Below, one piece after another: positions 26,816 to 35,414 of a stretch of DNA of 64,000 bases. The notes beneath the pieces are model-generated. The model had not been told where the DNA came from and ran no database searches. It saw nothing but the letters and a program-made list of their open reading frames with translations. The stretch is taken from positions 229,634 through 293,633 of the forward strand of contig NZ_KQ040793.1 in NCBI RefSeq assembly GCF_000971965.1. The letters run 5' to 3'. The translations under genes were made by a program, and so were the position numbers. This stretch comes from Paenibacillus wulumuqiensis. GTDB lineage: Bacteria; Bacillota; Bacilli; Paenibacillales; Paenibacillaceae. Position 1 is the stretch's first letter, and every line of letters begins with the position of its first letter.

Positions 26816-27555
26816 GCGCTAACCTCCTCTTCGTCTTCCATCAGCAGCCGTTCAATCCGGGCCATCGTCTCTGCGAATCCCGGTGAATCAAAAGAACGCG
26901 GATGCTGAATGCCAATTTCAAACACTTCTGCGATCACACCATGCTTCATCACGACAACCCGATCGGCCAGATAGACCGCTTCGCTGATGCTGTGGGTCAC
27001 AAACAAAATAGTAGTGCGCAGCTTCTCGTACAATCTCCGCAGTTCACGCTGCATCATGTCCCGGGTCAGAATATCCAGTGCGCCAAATGGCTCATCCATC
27101 AGCAGAATATCCGGGTGGCTGGCCATCGCTCGGGCAATACCTACCCGCTGCTTCATGCCGCCGGACAGCTCGGCCGGATAATGGGCGCCGTAAGCTTCCA
27201 GTCCGACGAGGCTGAGAAATTCGGCAGCCGTCTTGCGGGCCTGCTTCTTGGGCATTCCCTGTACTTCCGGGCCAAAGGCGACATTCTCCAGTACCGTGCA
27301 CCATGGGAACAGTGCATGATCCTGGAACACCATGCCGCGCTGCCGGGATGGTCCCTGAATCTTCTCGCCGTTGATCTTGATCTCGCCTTCATCCGGGAAT
27401 ATGTAGCCGGCCACCATATTCAGCAGTGTCGACTTGCCGCAGCCGCTGTGTCCGAGAATACAGATAAATTCATTCTCATGTATCGTCAGATCCACATCCT
27501 GCAGAATCGTCCGCTCACCAAAGTTCTTGCGTACCTTTTCAACTGTTAATTTCAT
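26812..27555 (-). CDS. ABC transporter ATP-binding protein (SsuB/TauB family)
   Basis: The 247-residue ATPase has Walker A GHSGCGKST at about 37-45, the Q-loop in VFQDHALFPW, the signature LSGGMKQRVGIARA, Walker B ILLMDEPFGALD and the switch His in FVTHSISEA. The start at MKLTVEKV follows AAGGAGAG; an upstream in-frame start has no ribosome site. It powers uptake through the adjacent permease. Confidence 0.95.
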   Translation of the reverse strand: MKLTVEKVRKNFGERTILQDVDLTIHENEFICILGHSGCGKSTLLNMVAGYIFPDEGEIKINGEKIQGPSRQRGMVFQDHALFPWCTVLENVAFGPEVQGMPKKQARKTAAEFLSLVGLEAYGAHYPAELSGGMKQRVGIARAMASHPDILLMDEPFGALDILTRDMMQRELRRLYEKLRTTILFVTHSISEAVYLADRVVVMKHGVIAEVFEIGIQHPRSFDSPGFAETMARIERLLMEDEEEVSA

Positions 27556-27631
27556 ACGGCATCTCTCCTTTGGGTACAATCGGTCTAATTTTCGCATCCA
27601 AGATTGTATACAATCCGGAGCAAATGAATAG

Positions 27632-28318
27632 TCAGGACGTCGAACTGCCTACCTGCCGGTGCTCCTGGAAAATATCCGCAAGCGACAATGACCGTGTATG
27701 CTGCTCGTCAAAATTCAGTTCCTTCTCAATCTCCCACAGATGTTCCAGCATCATCTGCTCAGCTGCCTCGGCATGACCCTGATGGATATTTTCCAAAATG
27801 CGCTGATGATCCTGGCAGCATTTGGTCTTCTGCTCCCCATACAGCGCAATGATGACATACGACAGGGAGATCAGTTCTTCCAGATAGCGATGATAGTACG
27901 CATTGCCCGACGCTTCCGCCAGCCGGAGGTGAAAGTCTCCCGTTATCCGAATCGCTTCAAAAATCCGCCCATCATGCTGTGCCTGATGTTCTTCCTCAAT
28001 CAATCGGCTGAGCCGTTCATACTGATCATGACTGAACTGCTGACACACCTTCCGCACCACTGCCACTTCAATCACACGTCTCATCTCAAATACCTGCCTG
28101 GCTTCCTGAATCGTCGGACAGGATACAAATGCCCCTTTGTAAGGAACGATCGTAACCAGCTTCTCCGCAGCCAACCGACGGACAACATTGCGTACCGGTG
28201 TTCGGCTTACCCCAAATGACTCGGCCAGCACTTCTTCAACCAACTGCATATTCGGACGCATTTTCTGTTCAATAATGGCCTGCTTGATCGCATAGTAGAT
28301 TTCCTGTTCCTGGCCCAA
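27632..28318 (-). CDS. GntR-family regulator (FadR/FCD type)
   Basis: The 228-residue protein has an N-terminal winged helix (LAESFGVSRTPVRNVVRRLAAEKLV at about 30-55) and a C-terminal FCD ligand domain whose His and Asp residues usually bind metal and a carboxylate. The TTG start follows GGGAGGAG; an ATG nearby is out of frame. As first gene of the ureide operon it is likely the local sensor. Its promoter also carries a GlnR/TnrA-like box. Confidence 0.88.
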   Translation of the reverse strand: MGQEQEIYYAIKQAIIEQKMRPNMQLVEEVLAESFGVSRTPVRNVVRRLAAEKLVTIVPYKGAFVSCPTIQEARQVFEMRRVIEVAVVRKVCQQFSHDQYERLSRLIEEEHQAQHDGRIFEAIRITGDFHLRLAEASGNAYYHRYLEELISLSYVIIALYGEQKTKCCQDHQRILENIHQGHAEAAEQMMLEHLWEIEKELNFDEQHTRSLSLADIFQEHRQVGSSTS

Positions 28319-28365
28319 TATTCATGCGCTCCTCCCTGCCTGATTTCGCAACTTTATTTACACGG

Positions 28366-28395
28366 AGTATAAGTCTGGTTCAGAGTTAACGTCAA
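28366..28395 (-). promoter_or_regulatory. promoter of the GntR-ABC-allantoinase operon
   Basis: On the minus strand TTGACG and TATACT are 18 bases apart, about 48 bases before the regulator start. The -35 hexamer forms the end of a GlnR/TnrA-like box. Confidence 0.65.
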
Positions 28396-28406
28396 TATAT
28401 ATAACA
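28390..28406 (-). promoter_or_regulatory. GlnR/TnrA-like box in the ureide promoter
   Basis: TGTTATATATATTGACG matches the half-site pattern TGTNA-N7-TNACA at all but the last base. The same geometry relative to the -35 occurs at narK and nasB. Confidence 0.6.
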
Positions 28407-28580
28407 TAATTCGTATTATTTTCTATTTTCGTGCACTAAAACTGGTATAAACCTTTGTGTATACTGCTAAATATTCATTTTACGTTATGTATACTTACTT
28501 ATTATTCGGATTTATTGAATTTTAATTAGCTGGAAATCGCTTATGTGTAATGTAAACTAACATTTTGTATGCAGTAATTC

Positions 28581-28700
28581 GCGGAGAAAAGAGAATTCTG
28601 CCAGCGCCCGACATTTAAGCAGGAAAATCGGCCGCTGTAAGCGTACATCCAGATTTTCCTTCTTAACCGGAGGAAGCGGCAGAATCTCTTTTCGCAGCGG
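28581..28700. repeat. long-hairpin element H2
   Basis: The outer arms carry AAAAGAGAATTCTGCC and GGCAGAATCTCTTTT. The inner stem TTAAGCAGGAAAATC pairs with GATTTTCCTTCTTAA with one mismatch. On the minus strand the 5' junction reads CTTCCTCCGGTTAAG, the same CCTCCGGTTAAG found in R1 and R3. Confidence 0.7.
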
Positions 28701-29039
28701 CCAAACTCCACCCGGCAATCTTTCAACTTTTCCTACTCCCAGCAAATAAGCAGATGCCTATCCACAAATACGCATGGAACCTCAGAACTTAGAGTCCAAA
28801 GAGGTACCAACCTTGTCCGCAATCAACCAGCAACCACCCAAATGAACACAAAAACGACAACTGCTTATAGATTACTAAAGCCACGACTGTTAAAATATAC
28901 CAAACACGACTTAGCAATCATATCAACTTTATGATTACTACCGTGCTGCTCTTGGCTCATTACCGTCTGTAAGCCCGCACACTTGGTTGCTCAGTGCTCT
29001 ATTGCTCCATCATCTCGATTATCGACAGGAGGAAGCGAA

Positions 29040-30005
29040 ATGGCAGGTCAAATGAGAGTCATTCCTTACAAAGTGGTCGCTCAGGCAGAACAGGTACACG
29101 AGACTCCGCAGGGAGTTGCGTTGATTCAGGCTCCCCAGGTATGGGAACAGAGCCGCGGAGAAGGCATTACAATCGCTATTCTGGATACCGGCTGTGATAC
29201 CGATCATCCGGATCTGCAGGGCAGGATTCAGGGAGGACGCAATTTTACCGGAGATGATGACGGGAATCCGGATATTTATGAGGACTATAATGGTCATGGT
29301 ACCCATGTGGCTGGCACGATTGCCGGAATATCCAATGACTCGGGCGTAGTCGGCGTGGCACCGGAGGCGAATCTGCTGATCCTCAAAGTGCTGGATCGAC
29401 AGGGTTCTGGACAGTATGAATGGATTATCGATGGCATCAACTATGCCGTTCAGCAAAAGGTCGATATTATCTCCATGTCGCTCGGCGGTCCTGAAGATGT
29501 ACCTGCTATGCATAAAGCGATTCAAAAAGCGGTAGAACAGAATATTCTGGTTATCTGCGCTGCCGGCAATGAGGGAGATAATAACGAAGCGACCGATGAA
29601 TATGGCTATCCGGGTTACTATAATGAAGTGATCAGCGTCGGTTCGGTCGATCTGTCCAGACAATCTTCCGACTTCTCCAATACCAATACCGAGGTTGATC
29701 TGGTAGCACCGGGCGAAGATATTCTGTCTACCTACCCGGATGGCAAATATGCTACGCTGAGCGGTACCTCCATGGCTACCCCTCATGTATCGGGAGCGAT
29801 GGCGCTGATCAAAATCATTGCCAATCGCAGCTTTGAACGGGAACTGACAGAGCCGGAGCTGTATGCCCAGCTGGTTCGCCGGACAATTCCTCTTGGCTAT
29901 TCAGCCCGTGCGGAAGGTAATGGATTTTTGTATTTAACCGCACTGGATGAGCTGGTCGGGGTGCTCAAATCTGAAGCGATGGTGAAGATGCTGCATCGTT
30001 CTTGA
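29040..30005 (+). CDS. isp: intracellular serine protease (subtilisin family)
   Basis: The 321-residue protease closely follows Bacillus IspA. It has a short N-terminal inhibitory extension ending in the LIQAP-type motif, then the catalytic triad Asp (AILDTGCDTDHPDL), His (DYNGHGTHVAGTIAG) and Ser (LSGTSMATPHVSGA). It has no signal peptide, so it acts in the cytoplasm on misfolded or bulk protein, usually late in growth. AGGAGGAAGCG sets the ATG; an upstream in-frame GTG is unlikely. It is monocistronic, with a terminator. Confidence 0.95.
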   Translation: MAGQMRVIPYKVVAQAEQVHETPQGVALIQAPQVWEQSRGEGITIAILDTGCDTDHPDLQGRIQGGRNFTGDDDGNPDIYEDYNGHGTHVAGTIAGISNDSGVVGVAPEANLLILKVLDRQGSGQYEWIIDGINYAVQQKVDIISMSLGGPEDVPAMHKAIQKAVEQNILVICAAGNEGDNNEATDEYGYPGYYNEVISVGSVDLSRQSSDFSNTNTEVDLVAPGEDILSTYPDGKYATLSGTSMATPHVSGAMALIKIIANRSFERELTEPELYAQLVRRTIPLGYSARAEGNGFLYLTALDELVGVLKSEAMVKMLHRS

Positions 30006-30111
30006 TTCGTACTTTCTTAATTGATGCTATCAATATCACAGAATCTGTATTCCGGTTGATGCCTCCTTTGCATGTATAGAACTAAACATAAACCTGACTT
30101 CCCTTATCTAT

Positions 30112-30152
30112 CCAGCACATCCGTTGCCTTGCTGCATCCGGATGTGCTTTTT
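30112..30152 (+). terminator. terminator of the intracellular protease gene
   Basis: A ten-base perfect stem (AGCACATCCG and its complement) is followed by a T run. The following 240 bases up to the MFS gene contain only presumed promoter sequence. Confidence 0.75.
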
Positions 30153-30391
30153 GGACTTCCATGATGAACAGCAGGTGATAGACGATAAACAGACGATTTT
30201 AGTCGCTATTATGTCTCTTTAATACAGCTTTGAAAACTATACCAATTATTTTACTTGTCACACAAAGTATTTTTCGTTCGCCACTCAATGATTAATCAAA
30301 TTCTGATATACTAAAATACAGATTTAACGTACATTGAAGAAAAGTTATATCTTCATCTACATATTATTTTATTTAAAAGGAGTCCTGTCCC

Positions 30392-31654
30392 GTGTCCTTA
30401 TCAACGGCGTCCTCTTCTGCCGCCAAAGCGAAAAAGCGGAATATCCCCCCTTCTGCCAATCAGACGATATTTGGCGTACTGCTCGCCATTTCGCTTGTTC
30501 ATTTGTTCAATGATTCGATGCAGTCTGTTATTCCGGCGATCTTCCCGATTCTCAAGGAGACGATGAATCTCAACTATACCCAGATTGGCTGGATCGCCTT
30601 TACGATTAATTTTACCGCTTCGATCATGCAGCCGTTTATCGGTCTCTTCTCGGATAAACGGCCCACTCCGGCACTGCTGCCGATCGGTATGGCTTTTACG
30701 TTTACCGGGATGCTGCTGCTGGCACTCGCCGGCTCGTATACAGCTGTGCTGATCGCTGTCGTATTTGTCGGATTGGGATCGGCTACCTTTCACCCGGAAG
30801 GCTCCAAAGTATCTCATCTGGCCTCCGGTAACCGCCGCGGCCTTGCCCAGTCGATCTTTCAGGTAGGGGGCAATGCCGGACAGTCTCTCGCTCCACTGCT
30901 GACGACGCTGATTTTTGTGCCTTATGGTCAATTTGGAGCGATCGGCTTTACCGGTGTGGCTGCGATCGGTATTCTGGTGCAGCTGTTTATCGCCCGCTGG
31001 TATGGTGGCGCCCTGCAAAATGAGAATCTGCACAAGAAGCGCCAGACTCCCGAAAAGATTCGTCCGGAGCTGCGAAGCCGAATCGCTTTTGCCATGGTCA
31101 TCCTGATTCTGCTCGTATTCGTCCGTTCCTGGTATGTCTCTTCGATCGGCAGCTATTACAGCTTTAACCTGATCGAACAATTTGGATTGGGCGTTGGGGA
31201 TGCCCAGCTGTATGTATTTCTGTTTCTCGCTGCAGGTGCAGTAGGTACCTTTTTTGGCGGTCCTCTGGCAGACCGGTTTGGTAAACGGAATCTGATTTTC
31301 CTGTCGATGGCAGGAGCGGTACCACTGGCGCTGCTGCTGCCTTATGCTAATCTGCTTTGGACCGGCATTTTGCTCGCTATTATTGGCTTTATTATTACGT
31401 CCAGCTTTTCCGTAACCGTGGTCTATGCGCAGATGCTCGTACCCGGCCGGATCGGTACGGTATCCGGCCTGATTACCGGCCTTGCTTTTGGATTGGGCGG
31501 TGTCGGAGCACTCGTACTCGGCAGCTGGATCGATTCGATCGGCATTTCGCCGGTGATGCAGATCTGCAGCTTCCTGCCGCTGCTCGGTGCACTGACTTTC
31601 CTGCTGCCATCGGATCGCAAGCTGAATGAATGGACCAATGGTGCCTCGGCATAA
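30392..31654 (+). CDS. MFS transporter of the fosmidomycin-resistance (Fsr) type
   Basis: The 420-residue protein has twelve hydrophobic segments and the Fsr-like opening HLFNDSMQSVIPAIFPILKE, followed by the cytoplasmic loop motif FSDKRPTP between helices 2 and 3. It should export small phosphonate-like or other drugs by proton antiport. The GTG start follows AAAAGGAG. It is transcribed alone, with a terminator. The substrate is inferred only from family resemblance. Confidence 0.85.
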   Translation: MSLSTASSSAAKAKKRNIPPSANQTIFGVLLAISLVHLFNDSMQSVIPAIFPILKETMNLNYTQIGWIAFTINFTASIMQPFIGLFSDKRPTPALLPIGMAFTFTGMLLLALAGSYTAVLIAVVFVGLGSATFHPEGSKVSHLASGNRRGLAQSIFQVGGNAGQSLAPLLTTLIFVPYGQFGAIGFTGVAAIGILVQLFIARWYGGALQNENLHKKRQTPEKIRPELRSRIAFAMVILILLVFVRSWYVSSIGSYYSFNLIEQFGLGVGDAQLYVFLFLAAGAVGTFFGGPLADRFGKRNLIFLSMAGAVPLALLLPYANLLWTGILLAIIGFIITSSFSVTVVYAQMLVPGRIGTVSGLITGLAFGLGGVGALVLGSWIDSIGISPVMQICSFLPLLGALTFLLPSDRKLNEWTNGASA

Positions 31655-31765
31655 CCAGGCTGCTCTACCTTGCTCCTGAGCCAGCCTGTCGATTAGAATG
31701 GGCATTATACGGATTGAGGCATATGCATGCAAAAGGACGATTACCGGATTAATAAGATACGCACG

Positions 31766-31801
31766 CAAAAAAACACCTGTCCATCGGACAGGTGTTTTCT
31801 A
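31766..31801. terminator. bidirectional terminator between MFS and TolC-like genes
   Basis: A 13-base perfect stem (AAAACACCTGTCC and its complement) with a three-base loop and A/T flanks. Confidence 0.92.
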
Positions 31802-31845
31802 TTTCATAGTTCTCTCTATATTCCTCAGGTCAAGAGGAATGATGC

Positions 31846-33123
31846 TTAGCTTCCCGCAGAAGCTGATGCACCAGCAGAAGCGCTGCTGTTGGCGATATAA
31901 CCATTGCTCATCGCTTTTACTTTAGCCTGCTGTACAAAGTACTGCATCAGTGTCAACTCGGCTTTGGCTTGTGCTGCATTCACCTGATACTGGTGTTTTT
32001 CCATATCGTACTTGGTCGTTACACCGGCATTGTAGCGGATCTGCATGTTCACGCCATCTACATTGGCATCCTGTGCCAGACGCTGGGAAGTCTGAACATC
32101 CTTGAAGGCTGTGTCCATATCCTGTAGATTGGTTTGAATCGCTTTGGCATAAGTCACTTTACCCTGTTCCAGCTGCTGTTCGGCAATTTGAGTGGTCGCT
32201 TTCAGCGCCTGCTCGTCAAAGCTGTTACCGGTAATTTTTTTGTCTTCATCCGTACGGGCTTTGGCTACGCTGTTACCCAAAGACTGGATTTGATAAGATT
32301 TGCTCAGCAGTGAATCTGCATCCACTGTAGGAGCCGGCTCCAGTGTTACCTGGATAGGGTCCAGCTTGAGATTCGGATCATACACAATACCCAGATCATA
32401 GCACAGGGTTGCCAGTGTTTTTTGGTATGTGTCTTTCAGGGTTGTCAGGTTATCCTGCTCTGTTTTGAGCGCACGGTCTGCTGTGTCGATATCTTCCTGT
32501 GTTCCGGAACCAAGGGATTGCAGAGTTTGTGCACGCTGCAGATCACGAGTCAGTACCTGAATGTGTTCCTGGGACAGGGAAATTTGTTTCTGGTAGGAAA
32601 GCAGCTGTACGTATTGACCGGTCATGGCCAGTCTTGTACCTTCTTTGGCTTCATCCACCTGCAGCTGAGTGTTCAGCTTCTGGGTGTCCAGATCGCGCAG
32701 ATTGTCTTCGAGTGTCTGACCGGTCTGGGAACCCTGTGAAAGTGATACTTCATTACTCTTATTGGTTGTCTCATAGTGCAGGCCCGGAGAAGCGTTCATG
32801 TAATCGATATAGTCGACACCGAGGCTGGCATTTTGCTGATCCAGCACTTTATATTTCAATTGCAGCAGTTGCAGATTGTAAGAGTCATTGATCGCCAGAT
32901 CAATCACTTTCTCCAGATTCAGGCTGTCTACCTTTTTCGGTTCTCTTACACCGGAGATCTGGGATTGTGGTTGCTGGGCTGTAGCGCTATCTGCTGCAGC
33001 TGTTGTTCCGTCCGTTGTTGTGGTTGTTGCAGCTGTGCTGTCTGCTGCATGTACGAGTACTGCTGGCTGCGCTGCAGCAAGCAGCATTGCAAATACAGAA
33101 GCACCTACCATTGCTTTTTTCAT
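31846..33123 (-). CDS. TolC-family protein in a monoderm efflux locus
   Basis: The 425-residue protein has a signal peptide ending near VHA, a Thr/Ala-rich linker and two repeated helical-hairpin blocks of the outer-membrane-efflux-protein (TolC) type, including the pattern LEKVIDLAINDSYNLQLLQLKY. In diderms TolC forms the outer-membrane channel. This organism should have no outer membrane, so the protein probably spans part of the wall or acts as a periplasm-like adaptor. It is divergent from an adaptor-RND pair, which suggests joint function. The start at MKKAM follows GAAGG. Confidence 0.8.
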   Translation of the reverse strand: MKKAMVGASVFAMLLAAAQPAVLVHAADSTAATTTTTDGTTAAADSATAQQPQSQISGVREPKKVDSLNLEKVIDLAINDSYNLQLLQLKYKVLDQQNASLGVDYIDYMNASPGLHYETTNKSNEVSLSQGSQTGQTLEDNLRDLDTQKLNTQLQVDEAKEGTRLAMTGQYVQLLSYQKQISLSQEHIQVLTRDLQRAQTLQSLGSGTQEDIDTADRALKTEQDNLTTLKDTYQKTLATLCYDLGIVYDPNLKLDPIQVTLEPAPTVDADSLLSKSYQIQSLGNSVAKARTDEDKKITGNSFDEQALKATTQIAEQQLEQGKVTYAKAIQTNLQDMDTAFKDVQTSQRLAQDANVDGVNMQIRYNAGVTTKYDMEKHQYQVNAAQAKAELTLMQYFVQQAKVKAMSNGYIANSSASAGASASAGS

Positions 33124-33371
33124 ATACCAATAACCTTCTTTCCTATATTTCATCCAATTAATATAACTGACTTTGTAAGCAAATCAAAAACACTTAGTAT
33201 TCCTAATAAAATTAATTTAGCATTCCTAACGAAATAAATCAACCATAATCGTGATAAATGGGTTAAACTTTTAAAAGGCCCACCTATTAGTATAGCTCAA
33301 TTTAACGATTCCAACCACCCGAAGCAGCGTTCTTACGGCTTCCTCTCCATTTTGCCGTTTCGGCGCATCCT
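33124..33371. other. upstream region of the TolC-like gene
   Basis: No gene is seen. It should hold the minus-strand promoter of the TolC-like gene; a TATACT at about 33284-33289 on that strand is a possible -10 without a clear -35. Confidence 0.3.
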
Positions 33372-33412
33372 AAAAAAAGCAGGATTCTGCTGTAGCCCCA
33401 GATTCCTGCTCG
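33372..33412 (-). terminator. terminator of the 52-residue membrane protein gene
   Basis: AGCAGGAATCT pairs with AGAATCCTGCT (one mismatch) and is followed by seven T residues on the minus strand. Confidence 0.7.
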
Positions 33413-33440
33413 GTTATGAAAATGATGATCACTTCCGGTT

Positions 33441-33599
33441 TTACCACTGCCACTCAATAATCATAATGACAACAGCTACAAGCAGCGCTGCTGCGATCAG
33501 TAATTGCATCCGTTCACGTAATATGGGCGGCTTTACAGCCAGGTACTGAGGTTGCTCCTCGCCGTCATGCTGTCTGTTCCGATCTTGATCAGGTCTCAT
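33441..33599 (-). CDS. 52-residue single-helix membrane protein
   Basis: A short open frame with a GGAAGGAAGGG site and its own terminator. It encodes a polar, charged N-terminus of about 30 residues, one hydrophobic helix (LLIAAALLVAVVIMIIEWQW) and then the stop. It is too short for family recognition. Lying between the TolC-like gene and the adaptor gene, it may be an efflux-associated small protein or unrelated. Confidence 0.55.
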   Translation of the reverse strand: MRPDQDRNRQHDGEEQPQYLAVKPPILRERMQLLIAAALLVAVVIMIIEWQW

Positions 33600-33833
33600 G
33601 TGCAACACCCTTCCTTCCATATTTTGTATCTCGATTATACAATAAACTCACCTGCAGTCACACAATATTCACAATATTCTTGCCATGTTTCTTTCATTAA
33701 AAGACACAATGGCCCCGGTTTCTTTCTTTATATATGGAAGTGCTTTTATTTTAACATCGGTTCGAGGACGTATTTTTGATAGTTTCAATCTACATCCCGG
33801 GATTGAGTACATAAAAAACGGCTGTTGATACAA

Positions 33834-33863
33834 TTGACAAGTAGTGTGGATTGATTCTATAAT
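33834..33863 (+). promoter_or_regulatory. promoter of the adaptor-RND operon
   Basis: Consensus TTGACA and TATAAT hexamers separated by 18 bases, 60 bases before the adaptor start. So strong a promoter suggests control by a repressor, perhaps the TetR protein encoded downstream. Confidence 0.8.
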
Positions 33864-33923
33864 TCACCCATGAACTAGAGAGTACAAAAAAAACTGGGGA
33901 GTTTAGAGGAGGATACTGAAATT

Positions 33924-35414
33924 ATGAGGAAGAGCTGGCCTATGGCCTTTACAGCACTTCTGCTGGCAGTCAGTCTGACTGCTTGTTCGACCGAGAAGGC
34001 TGCAGTGGAACCGGCAACCAGCACGGTTCAGGTTGCCACTGTGAAGCAGGAATCACTGGATGCAGTCTATGATCTGTCCGGTACCCTCGCTGCTTATGAT
34101 GAGACGCCTGTTTCCTTTCAAATTAATGGAACCGTCTCTGCTGTAAATGGCGATGTAGGGGATCGTGTCAATAAGGGCTCTGTAATGGCGCAATTGGATA
34201 CGGCGGATATCCAGCTTGAAGTCGAAAATGCCAACCAATCCGTCGCTGCTGCACAGGCTGCATTGTCCAGCGCGCGCGCTTCGATGACCAATGCGAGAGC
34301 GGGTCAGCAGGCTGCTGCTGCAGGCGTGGCCTCTGCGCAGGCACAGGTCGAGAGTGCCCGTGCCAGCGAGCAAGGCGTACTGTCCGGCAAACGCCCACAG
34401 GAAAAAGCACAGGCTCAAAATGCAGTAACCAAAGCACAAACCGCTTATGATCAGGCCAAAACGGCCGCTGCCCGCGCACAGACCCTTTTCGATAACGGGC
34501 TGTTAACCCAGCAGGAGAACGAGCAGGCGCAGACCACATTGGCTAACGCAAGCGAAAGCCTCAAGGATGCACAGGAACAGCTGTCCCTTATTCTCGAAGG
34601 CGCCAGCCAGTCGGATCGCGCTTCTGCCGCTGCCGCTGTCAAACAGGCACAGGTTGGCATTGAAAATGCACAGGCCAGCGTCGCACAGGCCAATGCTGCT
34701 TTCGAGCAGGCACAGGCCGGTGTGGAACAATCCCAAGCCAGCTATGATCAGGCTGTGATTGCTCTCAATACAGCCAAGCTCAAACTGTCCCGTGCGAATC
34801 TGAAAGCTCCTGCTTCCGGTGTTATTCTAACCAAGCAGCTTTCCGAAGGCCAGACGGTGAGTGCAGGTACGGAAGTATTCACCATCGGTGAAATGAATCG
34901 TCTCAAAGTGCTGCTGCCGATTCCGGATAGCGAGATTGCACAGTGGAAAGTCGGACAGGAAGTAAGCATCAGTCTGTACGATGAAGTCCGTACCGGCAAG
35001 GTGTCCAAACTGTATCCGCAGACCAACGAAAGTACCGGTTCCATCAATGTGGAAGTTGCGATCAGCAATCCGAATTCGGACTGGAAACCCGGTCAGGTCG
35101 TAAGTGCTTCCCGCCAGGCTTCCTCCAAACAGGGACTCCTGCTGCCGGTGGAAGCGGTAATCAGCTCCGGCAGTGATCCGTATGTATTCAAGGAAGTCAA
35201 CGGCAAAGCTGTCAAAACGACCGTCAAACTCGGCAATCTCTACAATAACCGCTACGAAATCGTCGGCGGGTTGAAAGTAGGCGATAAAGTCGTTACCCGC
35301 GGTGCAGACCGTCTCTTTGATGGAGATGATCTGACAGTGGGCAAAGCACAGGACAACCAGGCTGCTGCTCCTGCTGCCAACAATGCGAACAGCGGGGCCA
35401 AAGCTAATGATTAA
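33924..35414 (+). CDS. RND efflux periplasmic-adaptor-type lipoprotein (HlyD/MFP family)
   Basis: The 496-residue protein has an LTAC lipobox, a split lipoyl (biotinyl-lipoyl-like) domain, a very long Ala/Gln-rich alpha-helical hairpin (about residues 90-300), a beta-barrel domain and a membrane-proximal domain ending in a Pro/Ala/Asn-rich tail. Adaptors join the RND pump to a TolC channel, and the long hairpin is the part that contacts TolC. The AGAGGAGG site is strong. Its stop overlaps the start of the RND gene by eight bases, so they are coupled. Confidence 0.92.
   Translation: MRKSWPMAFTALLLAVSLTACSTEKAAVEPATSTVQVATVKQESLDAVYDLSGTLAAYDETPVSFQINGTVSAVNGDVGDRVNKGSVMAQLDTADIQLEVENANQSVAAAQAALSSARASMTNARAGQQAAAAGVASAQAQVESARASEQGVLSGKRPQEKAQAQNAVTKAQTAYDQAKTAAARAQTLFDNGLLTQQENEQAQTTLANASESLKDAQEQLSLILEGASQSDRASAAAAVKQAQVGIENAQASVAQANAAFEQAQAGVEQSQASYDQAVIALNTAKLKLSRANLKAPASGVILTKQLSEGQTVSAGTEVFTIGEMNRLKVLLPIPDSEIAQWKVGQEVSISLYDEVRTGKVSKLYPQTNESTGSINVEVAISNPNSDWKPGQVVSASRQASSKQGLLLPVEAVISSGSDPYVFKEVNGKAVKTTVKLGNLYNNRYEIVGGLKVGDKVVTRGADRLFDGDDLTVGKAQDNQAAAPAANNANSGAKAND

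Noticed and set aside
30401-31768. A 455-codon open frame antisense to the MFS transporter
   Set aside because: The translation is Arg/Gln/Ser-rich without hydrophobic core; the sense strand has twelve membrane helices.
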